Part shown: positions 12,201-25,877 of the stretch, one piece after another
How positions within the stretch are numbered: position 1 is the stretch's first letter
Layout: each line of letters begins with the position of its first letter
Source: Perilla frutescens
Lineage: Eukaryota > Streptophyta > Magnoliopsida > Lamiales > Lamiaceae
NCBI GenBank assembly: GCA_026008535.1
Contig: BRKX01000013.1
Coordinates: 58,663,726 to 58,727,725 of the forward strand
Direction: 5' to 3'
DNA length: 64,000 nucleotides
Translations under genes and position numbers: made by a program
The notes under the pieces: generated by a model
Seen by the model: only the letters and a program-made list of their open reading frames with translations
Databases searched by the model: none
What the model was told of the DNA's origin: nothing

Positions 12201-15041
12201 CAAAGGGGTATCCCTTTGGCCGGTGGCCAGATTTGGCCCGGTTTTCTGGCAGCCGTCAGTAAAACGGCTATAACTCTCTCCAGAAGTAAGCTTTACCCGT
12301 GATTCATATTACGTTGGAATCCTAACTCAAATATCTACACTAACAAAAGTCGAACTGGTAGAAACCCTATTTGAGTCGGCCTCTAGGTGATTATCCAGTT
12401 GATTTCCAAAACCGTCACCTCTTATGTAGGGATCGGGGTGAACGTCGGGTTTTTCATTGAGTCTAGCATTTTTAAACACTAGAGTCCATTATGAATCAAT
12501 CCATATGATCATATATGCCTAATCCGTCCACTTTTGAAAAAATCAAATTTTTGAGCCCGCCCAAAGGGGTACCCATTTGGCCGGTGGCTTGATTTGGCCC
12601 CGTTTTCTGGCAGCCGTCAGTAAAACGGCTATAACTCTCTCCAGAAGTAAGCTTTACCCGTGATTCTTGTTGCGTTGGATTCCTAACTCAAATATCTACC
12701 CTACCTAAAGTCAAACCTGTAGAAACCCTATTTGAGTCGGCCTCTAGGTGATAATCAAGTTCATTTCCAAAACCGTCACCTCTTATTTAGGGATCGGGGT
12801 GAACGTCGGGTTTTTCATTGAGTCTAGCATTTTTAAACACTAGAGTCCATTATGAATCAATCCATATGATCATATATGCCTAATCCGTCCACTTTTGAAA
12901 AAATCAAATTTTTGAGCCCGCCCAAAGGGGTACCCCTTTGGCCGGTGGCTTGATTTGGCCCCGTTTTCTGGCAGCCGTCAGTAAAACGGCTATAACTCTC
13001 TCCAGAAGTAAGCTTTACCCGTGATTCTTGTTGCGTTGGATTCCTAACTCAAATATCTACCCTACCAAAAATCGAACCTGTAGAAACCCTATTTGAGTCG
13101 GCCTCTAGGTGATTATCAAGTTGATTTCTAAAACCGTCACCTCTTATGTAGGGATCGGGGTGAACGTCGGGTTTTTCATTGAGTCTAGCATTTTTGAATA
13201 CTAGAGTCCATTATGCATCAATCCATATGATCATATATGCCTAATCCGTCCACTTTTGAAAAAATCAAGTTTTTGAGCCCGCCCAAAGGGGTATCCCTTT
13301 GGCCAGTGGACAGATTTGGCCCCGTTTTCTGGCAGCCGTCAGTAAAACGGCTATAACTCTCTCCAGAAGTAAGCTTTACCCGTGATTCTTATTGCGTTGG
13401 ATTCCTAACTCAAATATCTACCCTACCAAAATTCAAACCTGTAGAAACCCTATTTGAGTCAGCCTCTAGGTGATAATCAAGTTGATTTCCAAAACCGTCA
13501 CCTCTTATGTAGGGATCGGGGTGAACGTCGGGTTTTTCATTGAGTCTAGCATTTTTGAACACTAGAGTCCATTATGCATCAATCCATATGATCATATATA
13601 TCTAATCCGTCCACTTTTGAAAAAATCAAATTTTTGAGCCCGCCCAAAGGGGTACCCCTTTGGCCGGTGGCCAGATTTGGCCCCGTTTTGTGGCAGCCGT
13701 CAGTAAAACGGCTATAACTCTCTCCAGAAATAAGCTTTACCCGTGATTCTTGTTGCGTTGGAATCCTAACTCAAATATCTACACTAACAAAAGTCGAACT
13801 GGTAGAAACCCTATTTGAGTCGGCCTATAGGTGATTATCAAGTTGATTTCCAAAACCGTCACCTCTTATGTAGGGATCGGGGTGAATGTCGAGTTTTTCA
13901 TTGAGTCTAGCATTTTTGAACACTAGAGTCCATTATGCATCAATCCATATGATCATATATGCCTAATCCGTCCACTTTTGAAAAAATCAAATTTTTGAGC
14001 CGGCCCAAAGGGGTACCCCTTTGGCCGGTGGCTTGATTTGGCCCCGTTTTCTGGCAGCCGTCAGTAAAACGGCTATAACTCTCTCCAGAAGTAAGCTTTA
14101 CCCGTGATTCTTGTTGCGTTGGATTCCTAACTCAAATATCTACCCTACCTAAAGTCAAACCTGTAGAAACCCTATTTGAGTCGGCCTCTAGGTGATAATC
14201 AAGTTGATTTCCAAAACCGTCACCTCTTATGTAGGGATCGGGGTAAACGTCGGGTTTTTCATTGAGTCTAGCATTTTTGAACACTAGAGTCCATTATGCA
14301 TCAATCCATATGATCATATATGCCTAATCCGTCCACTTTTGAAAAAATCAAATTTTTGAGCCCGCCCAAAGGGGTACCCCTTTGGCCGGTGGCCAGATTT
14401 GGCCCGGTTTTCTGGCAACCGTCAGTAAAACGGCTATAACTCTCTCCAGAAGTAAGCTTTACCCGTGATTCTTATTACGTTGGAATCCTAACTCAAATAT
14501 CTACACTAACAAAAGTCGAACTGGTAGAAACCCTATTTGAGTCGGCCTCTAGGTGATTATCCAGTTGATTTCCAAAACCGTCACCTCTTATGTAGGGATC
14601 GGGGTGAACGTCGTGTTTTTCATTGAGTCTAGCATTTTTGAACACTAGAGTCCATTATGAATCAATCCATATGATCATATATGCCTAATCCGTCCACTTT
14701 TGAAAAAATCAAGTTTTTGAGCCCGCCCAAAGGGGTACCCCTTTGGCCAGTGGACAGATTTGGCCCCGTTTTCTGGCAGCCGTCAGTAAAACGGCTATAA
14801 CTCTCTCCAGAAGTAAGCTTTACCCATGATTCTTGTTGCGTTGGATTCCTAACTCAAATATCTACCCTACCAAAAGTCGAACCTGTAGAAACCCTATTTG
14901 AGTCGGCCTCTAGGTGATTATCAAGTTGATTTCCAAAACCGTCACCTCTTATGTAGGGATCGGGGTGAACGTCGGGTTTTTCATTGAGTCTATCATTTTT
15001 GCACACAAGAGTCCATTATGCATCAATCCATATGATCATAT

Positions 15042-16486
15042 ATGCCTAATCCGTCCACTTTTGAAAAAATCAAATTTTTGAGCCCGCCCAAACGGGTACC
15101 CCTTTGGCCGGTGGCCAGATTTGTCCCCGTTTTGTGGCAGCCGTTAGTAAAACGGCTATAACTCTCTCCAGAAGTAAGCTTTACCCGTGATTCTTGTTGC
15201 GTTGGAATCCTAACTCAAATATCTACACTAAGAAAAGTCGAACTGGTAGAAACCCTATTTGAGTCGGCCTCTAGGTGATTATCAATTTGATTTCCAAAAC
15301 CGTCACCTCTTATGTAGGGATCGGGGTGAACGTCGGGTTTTTCATTGAGTCTAGCATTTTTGAACACTAGAGTCCATTATGCATCAATCCATATGATCAT
15401 ATATGCCTAATCCGTCCACTTTTGAAAAAATCAAATTTTTGAGCCCGCCCAAAGGGGTACCCCTTTGGCCGGTGGCCAGATTTGTCCCGGTTTTCTGGCA
15501 GCCGTCAGTAAAACGGCTATAACTCTCTCCAGAAGTAAGCGTTACCCGTGATTCTTGTTGCGTTGGATTCCTAACTCAAATATCTACCCTACCAAAAGTT
15601 GAACCTGTAGAAACCCTATTTGAGTCGGCCTCTAGGTGATTATCAAGTTGATTTCCAAAACCGTCACTTCTTATGTAGGGATCGGGGTGAACGTCGGGTT
15701 TTTTCATTGAGTCTAGCATCTTTGAAGACTAGAGTCCATTATGCATCAATCCATATGATCATATATGCCTAATCCGTCCACTTTTGAAAAAATCAAATTT
15801 TTGAGCCCGCCCAAAGGGGTACCCCTTTGGCCGGTGGCCAGATTTGGCCCGGTTTTCTGGCTTCCGTCAGTAAAACGGCTATAACTCTCTCCAGAAGTAA
15901 GCTTTACCCGTGATTCTTGTTGCGTTGGAATCCTAACTCAAATATCTACACTAACAAAAGTCGAACTGGTTGAAACCCTATTTGAGTCGGCCTCTAGGTG
16001 ATTATCAATTTGATTTCCAAAACCGTCACCTCTTATGTAGGGATCGGGGTGAACGTCGGGTTTTTCATTGAGTCTAGCATTTTTGAACACTAGAGTCCAT
16101 TATGCATCAATCCATATGATCATATATGCCTAATCCGTCCACTTTTGAAAAAATCAAATTTTTGAGCCCGCCCAAAGGGGTACCCCTTTGGCCGGTGGCC
16201 AGATTTGGCCCGGTTTTCTGGCAGCCGTCAGTAAAACGGCTGATACTCTCTCCAGAAGTGAGCGTTACCCGTGATTCTTGTTGCGTTGGATTTCTAACTC
16301 AAATATCTACCCTACCAAAAGTCGAACCTGTAGAAACCCTATTTGAGTCGGCCTCAAGGTGATTATCAAGTTGATTTCCAAAACCGTCACCTCTTATGTA
16401 GGGATCGGGGTGAACGTCGGGTTTTTCATTGAGTCTAGCATTTTTGCACACAAGAGTCCATTATGCATCAATCCATATGATCATAT
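15042..16486 (+). repeat. 4-monomer repeat, copy 1 (1445 bp)
   Basis: Monomers 15042, 15403 and 15765 match 16487, 16848 and 17210 at a 1445-bp offset. The shared variants are 'gttttgtggcagccgttag' and 'aagaaaagtcgaac' in the first, 'tttgtcccggtt' and 'cgtcacttctt' in the second, and 'gcatctttgaagac' followed by 'ggcttccgtc' at the start of the third. The fourth monomers (16126 and 17571) differ at many diagnostic sites, so only about three monomers are convincingly duplicated. Confidence 0.7.
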
Positions 16487-17931
16487 ATGCCTAATCCGTC
16501 CACTTTTGAAAAAATCAAATTTTTGAGCCCGCCCAAAGGGGTACCCCTTTGGCCGGTGGCCATATTTGTCCCCGTTTTGTGGCAGCCGTTAGTAAAACGG
16601 CTATAACTCTCTCCAGAAGTAAGCTTTACCCGTGATTCTTGTTGCGTTGGAATCCTAACTCAAATATCTACACTAAGAAAAGTCGAACCTGTAGAAACCC
16701 TATTTGAGTCGGCCTCTAGGTGATTATCAATTTGATTTCCAAAACCGTCACCTCTTATGTAGGGATCGGGGTGAACGTCGGGTTTTTCATTGAGTCTAGC
16801 ATTTTTGAACACTAGAGTCCATTATGCATCAATCCATATGATCATATATGCCTAATCCGTCCACTTTTGAAAAAATCAAATTTTTGAGCCCGCCCAAAGG
16901 GGTACCCCTTTGGCCGGTGGCTAGATTTGTCCCGGTTTTCTGGTAGCCGTCAGTAAAACGGCTATAACTCTCTCCAGAAGTAAGCGTTACCCGTGATTCT
17001 TGTTGCGTTGGATTCCAAACTCAAATATCTACCCTACCAAAAGTCGAACCTGTAGAAACCCTATTTGAGTCGGCCTCTAGGTGATTATCCAGTTGATTTC
17101 CAAAACCGTCACTTCTTATGTAGGGATCGGGGTGAACGTCGGGTTTTTTCATTGAGTCTAGCATCTTTGAAGACTAGAGTCCATTATGCATCAATCCATA
17201 TGATCATATATGCCTAATCCGTCCACTTTTGAAAAAATCAAATTTTTGAGCCCGCCCAAAGGGGTACCCCTTTGGCCGGTGGCCAGATTTGGCCCGGTTT
17301 TCTGGCTTCCGTCAGTAAAACGGCTATAACTCTCTCCAGAAGTAAGCTTTACCCGTGATTCTTGTTGCGTTGGAATCCTAACTCAAATATCTACACTAAC
17401 AAAAGTCGAACTGGTTGAAACCCTATTTGAGTCGGCCTCTAGGTGAATATCCAGTTGATTTCCAAAACCGTCACCTCTTATGTAGGGATCGGGGTGAACG
17501 TCGGGTTTTTCATTGAGTCTAGCATTTTTGAACACTAGAGTCCATTATGCATCAATCCATATGATCATATATGCCTAATCCGTCCACTTTTGAAAAAATC
17601 AAGTTTTTGAGCCCGCCCAAAGGGGTACCCCTTTGGCCGGTGGCCAGATTTGGCCCCGTTTTCTGGCAGCCGTCAGTAAAACGGCTGTTACTCTCTCCAG
17701 AAGTAAGCTTTACCCGTGATTCTTGTTGCGTTGGATTCCTAACTCAAATATCTACCGTACCAAAAGTCGAACCTGTAGAAACCCTATTTGAGTCGGCCTC
17801 TAGGTGATTATCAAGTTGATTTCCAAAACCGTCACCTCTTATGTAGGGATCGAGGTGAACGTCGGGTTTTTCATTGAGTCTAGCATTTTTGAACACTAGA
17901 GTCCATTATGCATCAATCCATATGATCATAT
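16487..17931 (+). repeat. 4-monomer repeat, copy 2 (1445 bp)
   Basis: This matches 15042-16486 for its first three monomers. Differences include 'gaacctg' in place of 'gaactgg' in the first and 'gtgaatatcc' in place of 'gtgattatcaa' in the third. The fourth monomer (17571) instead starts the recurrent three-monomer cassette of sub-array II. Confidence 0.68.
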
Positions 17932-18653
17932 TTGCCTAATCCGTCCACTTTTGAAAAAATCAAATTTTTGAGCCCGCCCAAAGGGGTACCCCTTTGGCCG
18001 GTGGCCAGATTTGGCCCGGTTTTCTGGAAGCCGTCAGTAAAACGGCTATAACTCTCTTCAGAAGTAAGCTTTACCCGTGATTCTTGTTGCGTTGGATTCC
18101 TAACACAAATATCTACCGTACCAAAAGTCGAACCTGTAGAAACCCTATTTGAGTCGGCCTCTAGGTGATTATCAAGTTGATTTCCAAAACCGTCACCTCT
18201 TATGTAGGGATCGGGGTGAACGTCGGGTTTTTCATTGAGTCTAGCATTTTTGAACACTAGAGTCCATTATGCATCAATCCATATGATCATATATGCCTAA
18301 TCCGTCCACTTTTGAAAAAATCAAATTTTTGAGCCCGCCCAAAGGGGTACCCCTTTGGCCGGTGGCCAGATTTGGCCCGGTTTTCTGGCAGCCGTCAGTA
18401 AAACGGCTATAACTCTCTTCAGAAGTAAGCTTTACCCGTGATTCTTGTTGCGTTGGATTCCTAACACAAATATCTAACCTACCAAAAGTCGAACCTGTAG
18501 AAACCCTATTTGAGTCGGCCTCTAGGTGATTATCCAGTTTATTTCCAAAACCGTCACTTCTTATGTAGGGATCGGGGTGAACGTCGGGTTTTTCATTGAG
18601 TCTAGCATTTTTGAACACTAGAGTCCATTATGCATCAATCCATATGATCATAT
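17571..18653 (+). repeat. Three-monomer cassette, copy 1 of 7
   Basis: Monomer one has 'ctgttac' and 'ccgtacc'. Monomers two and three have 'ctctcttcagaag' and 'taacacaaat'. The same trio recurs starting at 19015, 21181, 25878, 30214, 36355 and 39959. Here the third monomer carries 'aacctacc', as in the last four copies, and the second has TTG in place of ATG in its start motif (17932). The a for t change in 'taacacaaat' removes a TGA on the minus strand, so long minus-strand open frames mark these monomers without implying a gene. Confidence 0.82.
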
Positions 18654-19014
18654 ATGCCTAATCCGTCCACTTTTGAAAAAATCAAATTTTTGAGCCCGCC
18701 CAAAGGGGTACCCCTTTGGCCGGTGGCCAGATTTGGCCCGGTTTTCTGGCTTCCGTCAGTAAAACGGCTATAACTCTCTCCAGAAGTAAGCTTTACCCGT
18801 GATTCTTGTTGCGTTGGAATCCTAACTCAAATATCTACACTAACAAAAGTCGAACTGGTAGAAACCCTATTTGAGTCGGCCTCTAGGTGATTATCAAGTT
18901 GATTTCCAAAACCGTCACCTCTTATGTAGGGATCGGGGTGAACGTCGGGTTTTTTCATTGAGTCAGCATTTTTGAACACTAGAGTCCATTATGAATCAAT
19001 CCATATGATCATAT

Positions 19015-21180
19015 ATGCCTAATCCGTCCACTTTTGAAAAACTCAAGTTTTTGAGCCCGCCCAAAGGGGTACCCCTTTGGCCAGTGGCCAGATTTGGCCC
19101 CGTTTTCTGGCAGCCGTCAGTAAAACGGCTGTTACTCTCTCCAGAAGTAAGCTTTACCCGTGATTCTTGTTGCGTTGGATTCCTAACTCAAATATCTACC
19201 GTACCAAAAGTCGAACCTGTAGAAACCCTATTTGAGTCGGCCTCTGGGTGATTATCAAGTTGATTTCCAAAACCGTCACCTCTTATGTAGGGATCGGGGT
19301 GAACGTCGGGTTTTTCATTGAGTCTAGCATTTTTGAACACTAGAGTCCATTATGCATCAATCCATATGATCATATATGCCTAATCCGTCCACTTTTGAAA
19401 AAATCAAATTTTTGAGCCCGCCCAAAGGGGTACCCCTTTGGCCGGTGGCCAGATTTGGCCCGGTTTTCTGGCAGCCGTCAGTAAAACGGCTATAACTCTC
19501 TTCAGAAGTAAGCTTTACCCGTGATTCTTGTTGCGTTGGATTCCTAACACAAATATCTACCGTACCAAAAGTCGAACCTGTAGAAACGCTATTTGAGTCG
19601 GCCTCTAGGTGATTATCAAGTTGATTTCCAAAACCGTCACCTCTTATGTAGGGATCGGGGTGAACGTCGGGTTTTTCATTGAGTCTAGCATTTTTGAACA
19701 CTAGAGTCCATTATGCATCAATCCATATGATCATATATGCCTAATCCGTCCACTTTTGAAAAAATCAAATTTTTGAGCCCGCCCAAAGGGGTACCCCTTT
19801 GGCCGGTGGCCAGATTTGGCCCGGTTTTCTGGCAGCCGTCAGTAAAACGGCTATAACTCTCTTCAGAAGTAAGCTTTACCCGTGATTCTTGTTGCGTTGG
19901 ATTCCTAACACAAATATCTACCGTACCAAAAGTCGAACCTGTAGAAACCCTATTTGAGTCGGCCTCTAGGTGATTATCAAGTTGATTTCCAAAACCGTCA
20001 CCTCTTATGTAGGGATCGGGGTGAACGTCGGGTTTTTCATTGAGTCTAGCATTTTTGAACACTAGAGTCCATTATGAATCAATCCATATGATCATATATG
20101 CCTAATCCGTCCACTTTTGAAAAAATCAAGTTTTTGAGCCCGCCCAAAGGGGTACCCCTTTGGCCAGTGGCCAGATTTGGCCCCGTTTTCTGGCAGCCGT
20201 CAGTAAAACGGCTGTTACTCTCTCCAGAAGTAAGCTTTACCCGTGATTCTTGTTGCGTTGGATTCCTAACTCAAATATCTACCCTACCAAAAGTCGAACC
20301 TGTAGAAACCCTATTTGAGTCGGCCTCTAGGTGATTATCCAGTTGATTTCCAAAACATTCACTTCTTATGTAGGGATCGGGGTGAACGTCGGGTTTTTCA
20401 TTGAGTCTAGCATTTTTGAACACTAGAGTCCATTATGAATCAATCCATATGATCATATATGTCTAATCCTTCCACTTTTGAAAAAATCAAATTTTTGAGC
20501 CCGCCCAAAGGGGTACCCCTTTGGCCGGTGGCCAGATTTGGCCCGGTTTTCTGGCAGCCGTCAGTAAAACGGCTATAACTCTCTCCAGAAGTAAGCTTTA
20601 CCCGTGATTCTTGTTGCGTTGGAATCCTAACTCAAATATCTACACTAACAAAAGTCGAACTGGTTGAAACCCTATTTGAGTCAGCCTCTAGGTGATTATC
20701 CAGTTGATTTCCAAAACCGTCACCTCTTATGTAGGGATCGGGGTGAACGTCGGGTTTTTCATTGAGTCTAGCATTTTTGAACACTAGAGTCCATTATGAA
20801 TCAATCCATATGATCATATATGCCTAATCCGTCCACTTTTGAAAAAATCAAGTTTTTGAGCCCGCCCAAAGGGGTACCCCTTTGGCCAGTGGCCAGATTT
20901 GGCCCCGTTTTCTGGCAGCCGTCAGTAAAACGGCTGTTACTCTCTCCAGAAGTAAGCTTTACCCGTGATTCTTGTTGCGTTGGATTCCTAACTCAAATAT
21001 CTACCCTACCAAAAGTCGAACCTGTAGAAACCCTATTTGAGTCGGCCTCTAGGTGATTATCCAGTTGATTTCCAAAACCGTCACTTCTTATGTAGGGATC
21101 GGGGTGAACGTCGGGTTTTTCATTGAGTCTAGCATTTTTGAACACTAGAGTCCATTATGAATCAATCCATATGATCATAT
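19015..21180 (+). repeat. 6-monomer tandem duplication, copy 1 (2166 bp)
   Basis: Six monomers match 21181-23346 at a constant 2166-bp offset (6 x 361). Private variants are shared: 'gcctctgggtg' (19241), 'gaaacgctatttg' in the second monomer and 'aatccttcc' at 20459. I counted roughly eight differences by eye, including 'aaactcaag' here against 'aaatcaag', and 'aaacattcac' at about 20352. The first three monomers are copy 2 of the three-monomer cassette. Confidence 0.88.
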
Positions 21181-23346
21181 ATGCCTAATCCGTCCACTTT
21201 TGAAAAAATCAAGTTTTTGAGCCCGCCCAAAGGGGTACCCCTTTGGCCAGTGGCCAGATTTGGCCCCGTTTTCTGGCAGCCGTCAGTAAAACGGCTGTTA
21301 CTCTCTCCAGAAGTAAGCTTTACCCGTGATTCTTGTTGCGTTGGATTCCTAACTCAAATATCTACCGTACCAAAAGTCGAACCTGTAGAAACCCTATTTG
21401 AGTCGGCCTCTGGGTGATTATCAAGTTGATTTCCAAAACCGTCACCTCTTATGTAGGGATCGGGGTGAACGTCGGGTTTTTCATTGAGTCTAGCATTTTT
21501 GAACACTAGAGTCCATTATGCATCAATCCATATGATCATATATGCCTAATCCGTCCACTTTTGAAAAAATCAAATTTTTGAGCCCGCCCAAAGGGGTACC
21601 CCTTTGGCCGGTGGCCAGATTTGGCCCGGTTTTCTGGCAGCCGTCAGTAAAACGGCTATAACTCTCTTCAGAAGTAAGCTTTACCCGTGATTCTTGTTGC
21701 GTTGGATTCCTAACACAAATATCTACCGTACCAAAAGTCGAACCTGTAGAAACGCTATTTGAGTCGGCCTCTAGATGATTATCAAGTTGATTTCCAAAAC
21801 CGTCACCTCTTATGTAGGGATCGGGGTGAACGTCGGGTTTTTCATTGAGTCTAGCATTTTTGAACACTAGAGTCCATTATGCATCAATCCATATGATCAT
21901 ATATGCCTAATCCGTCCACTTTTGAAAAAATCAAATTTTTGAGCCCGCCCAAAGGGGTACCCCTTTGGCCGGTGGCCAGATTTGGCCCGGTTTTCTGGCA
22001 GCCGTCAGTAAAACGGCTATAACTCTCTTCAGAAGTAAGCTTTACCCGTGATTCTTGTTGCGTTGGATTCCTAACACAAATATCTACCGTACCAAAAGTC
22101 GAACCTGTAGAAACCCTATTTGAGTCGGCCTCTAGGTGATTATCAAGTTGATTTCCAAAACCGTCACCTCTTATGTAGGGATCGGGGTGAACGTCGGGTT
22201 TTTCATTGAGTCTAGCATTTTTGAACACTAGAGTCCATTATGAATCAATCCATATGATCATATATGCCTAATCCGTCCACTTTTGAAAAAATCAAGTTTT
22301 TGAGCCCGCCCAAAGGGGTACCCCTTTGGCCAGTGGCCAGATTTGGCCCCGTTTTCTGGCAGCCGTCAGTAAAACGGCTGTTACTCTCTCCAGAAGTAAG
22401 CTTTACCCGTGATTCTTGTTGCGTTGGATTCCTAACTCAAATATCTACCCTACCAAAAGTCGAACCTGTAGAAACCCTATTTGAGTCGGCCTCTAGGTGA
22501 TTATCCAGTTGATTTCCAAAACCGTCACTTCTTATGTAGGGATCGGGGTGAACGTCGGGTTTTTCATTGAGTCTACCATTTTTGAACACTAGAGTCCATT
22601 ATGCATCAATCCATATGATCATATATGCCTAATCCTTCCACTTTTGAAAAAATCAAATTTTTGAGCCCGCCCAAAGGGGTACCCCTTTGGCCGGTGGCCA
22701 GATTTGGCCCGGTTTTCTGGCAGCCGTCAGTAAAACGGCTATAACTCTCTCCAGAAGTAAGCTTTACCCGTGATTCTTGTTGCGTTGGAATCCTAACTCA
22801 AATATCTACACTAACAAAAGTCGAACTGGTTGAAACCCTATTTGAGTCGGCCTCTAGGTGATTATCCAGTTGATTTCCAAAACCGTCACCTCTTATGTAG
22901 GGATCGGGGTGAACGTCGGGTTTTTCATTGAGTCTAGCATTTTTGAACACTAGAGTCCATTATGAATCAATCCATATGATCATATATGCCTAATCCGTCC
23001 ACTTTTGAAAAAATCAAGTTTTTGAGCCCGCCCAAAGGGGTACCCCTTTGGCCAGTGGCCAGATTTGGCCCCGTTTTCTGGCAGCCGTCAGTAAAACGGC
23101 TGTTACTCTCTCCAGAAGTAAGCTTTACCCGTGATTCTTGTTGCGTTGGATTCCTAACTCAAATATCTACCCTACCAAAAGTCGAACCTGTAGAAACCCT
23201 ATTTGAGTCGGCCTCTAGGTGATTATCCAGTTGATTTCCAAAACCGTCACTTCTTATGTAGGGATCGGGGTGAACGTCGGGTTTTTCATTGAGTCTAGCA
23301 TTTTTGAACACTAGAGTCCATTATGAATCAATCCATATGATCATAT
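21181..23346 (+). repeat. 6-monomer tandem duplication, copy 2 (2166 bp)
   Basis: This is the direct tandem copy of 19015-21180 and begins with copy 3 of the three-monomer cassette. Private changes here include 'ctagatgatt' at about 21775 and 'gtctaccattt' at about 22574. The next monomer (23347) no longer follows the pattern: it has 'cgtcattcttattgcg' and is 362 bp. Confidence 0.88.
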
Positions 23347-25877
23347 ATGCCTAATCCGTCCACTTTTGAAAAAATCAAGTTTTTGAGCCCGCCCAAAGGG
23401 GTACCCCTTTGGCCAGTGGCCAGATTTGGCCCCGTTTTCTGGCAGCCGTCAGTAAAACGGCTGTTACTCTCTCCAGAAGTAAGCTTTACCCGTCATTCTT
23501 ATTGCGTTGGATTCCTAACTCAAATATCTACCGTACCAAAAGTCGAACCTGTAGAAACCCTATTTGAGTCGGCCTCTAGGTGATTATCAAGTTGATTTCC
23601 AAAACCGTCACCTCTTATGTAGGGATCGGGGTGAACGTCGGGTTTTTTCATTGAGTCTAGCATCTTTGAACACTAGAGTCCATTATGCATCAATCCATAT
23701 GATCATATATGCCTAATCCGTCCACTTTTGAAAAAATCAAGTTTTTGAGCCCGCCCAAAGGGGTACCCCTTTGGCCGGTGGCCAGATTTGGCCCGGTTTT
23801 CTGGCTTCCGTCAGTAAAACGGCTGTTACTCTCTCCAGAAGTAAGATTTACCCGTGATTCTTGTTGCGTTGGAATCCTAACTCAAATATCTACACTAACA
23901 AAAGTCGAACTGGTAGAAACCCTATTTGAGTCGGCCTCTAGGTGATTATCAAGTTGATTTCCAAAACCGTCACCTCTTATGTAGGGATCGGGGTGAACGT
24001 CGGGTTTTTTCATTGAGTCTAGCATCTTTGAACACTAGAGTCCATTATGAATCAATCCATATGATCATATATGCCTAATCCGTCCACTTTTGAAAAAATC
24101 AAGTTTTTGAGCCCGCCCAAAGGGGTACCCCTTTGGCCAGTGGCCAGATTTGGCCCCGTTTTCTGGCAGCCGTCAGTAAAACGGCTGTTACTCTCTCCAG
24201 AAGTAAGCTTTACCCGTGATTCTTGTTGCGTTGGATTCCTAACTCAAATATCTACCCTACCAAAAGTCGAACCTGCAGAAACCCTATTTGAGTCGGCCTC
24301 TAGGTGATTATCCAGTTCATTTCCAAAACCGTCACTTCTTATGTAGGGATCGGGGTGAACGTCAGGTTTTTCATTGAGTCTAGCATTTTTAAACACTAGA
24401 GTCCATTATGCATCAATCCATATGATCATAAATGCCTAATCCGTCCACTTTTGAAAAAATCAAATTTTTGAGCCCGCCCAAAGGGGTACCCCTTTGGCCG
24501 GTGGCCAGATTTGGCCCGGTTTTCTGGCAGCCGTCAGTAAAACGGCTGTTACTCTCTCCAGAAGTAAGCTTTACCCGTGATTCTTGTTGCGTTGGAATCC
24601 TAACTCAAATATCTACACTAACAAAAGTCGAACTGGTAGAAACCCTATTTGAGTCGGCCACTAGGTGATTATCCAGTTGATTTCCAAAGCCGTCACCTCT
24701 TATGTAGGGATCGGGGTGAACGTCGGGTTTTTTCATTGAGTCTAGCATCTTTGAACACTAGAGTCCATTATGCATCAATCCATATGATCATATATGCCTA
24801 ATCCGTCCACTTTTGAAAAAATCAAGTTTTTGAGCCCGCCCAAAGGGGTACCCCTTTGGCCGGTGGCCAGATTTGGCCCGGTTTTCTGGCTTCCGTCAGT
24901 AAAACGGCTGTTACTCTCTCCAGAAGTAAGCTTTACCCGTGATTCTTGTTGTGTTGGAATCCTAACTCAAATATCTACACTAACAAAAGTCGAACTGGTA
25001 GAAACCCTATTTGAGTCGGCCTCTAGGTGATTATCAAGTTGATTTCCAAAACCGTCACCTCTTATGTAGGGATCGGGGTGAACGTCGGGTTTTTTCATTG
25101 AGTCTAGCATCTTTGAACACTAGAGTCCATTATGCATCAATCCATATGATCATATATGCCTAATCCGTCCACTTTTGAAAAAATCAAATTTTTGAGCCCG
25201 CCCAAAGGGGTACCCCTTTGGCCGGTGGCCAGATTTGGCCCCGTTTTCTGGCAGCCGTCAGTAAAACGGCTGTTACTCTCTCCAGAAGTAAGCTTTACCC
25301 GTGATTCTTGTTGCGTTGGAATCCTAACTCAAATATCTACCCTACTAAAAGTCGAACTGGTTGAAACCCTATTTGAGTCGGCCTCTAGGTGATTATCCAG
25401 TTAATTTCCAAAACCGTCACTTCTTATGTAGGGATCGGGGTGAACGTCGGGTTTTTCATTGAGTCTAGCATTTTTGAACACTAGAGTCCATTATGCATCA
25501 ATCCATATGATCATATATGCCTAATCCGTCCACTTTTGAAAAAATCAAATTTTTGAGCCCGCCCAAAGGGGTACCCCTTTGGCCGGTGGCCAGATTTGGC
25601 CCCGTTTTCTGGCAGCCGTCAGTAAAACGGCTGTTACTCTCTCCAGAAGTAAGCTTTACTCGTGATTCTTGTTGCGTTGGATTCCTAACTCAAATATCTA
25701 CCCTACCAAAAGTCGAACCTGTAGAAACCCTATTTGAGTCGGCCTCTAGGTGATTATCCAGTTGATTTCCAAAACCGTCACTTCTTATGTAGGGATCGGG
25801 GTGAACGTCGGGTTTTTCATTGAGTCTAGCATTTTTGAACACTAGAGTCCATTATGAATCAATCCATATGATCATAT
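23347..25877 (+). repeat. Run of 362-bp-type monomers
   Basis: Seven monomers, four of them 362 bp (23347, 23709, 24432, 24794) because of 'ggttttttcatt'; all four also have 'gcatctttgaacac'. Monomers 23709 and 24794 have 'ggcttccgtc' together with 'ctgttac' and 'acactaac', a combination found again at 27323 and 38885. No repeat period longer than one monomer is clear across the run. Confidence 0.7.

Larger units (their letters stand above)
247..15041 (+). repeat. Sub-array I: 41 monomers, alternating two classes
   Basis: Forty-one complete monomers. Most fall into two classes. One has 'ctataac', 'ggaatcc', 'acactaac' and 'gaactgg' (for example 247, 608, 1330, 2052, 5661). The other has 'ggattcc', 'ccctacc' and 'gaacctg' (for example 1691, 2413, 3496, 6022). 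They often alternate. Three monomers (2774, 11071, 13598) have ATA in place of ATG in the start motif, and the last two are 2527 bp, exactly seven monomers, apart. Only four monomers here depart from 361 bp: 3496 and 7827 (360), 8909 (356) and 9626 (362). The right boundary is approximate. Confidence 0.75.

Noticed and set aside
17913..18257. 114-codon minus-strand open frames in the cassette monomers (17913, 18274, 19357, 30556, 40301 and others)
   Set aside because: They exist because 'taacacaaat' replaces 'taactcaaat', which removes one minus-strand TGA. Other monomers differ by that base and are closed. The frame spans almost a whole monomer and crosses its palindromes, which fits chance better than a protein. 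No known family is recognisable.
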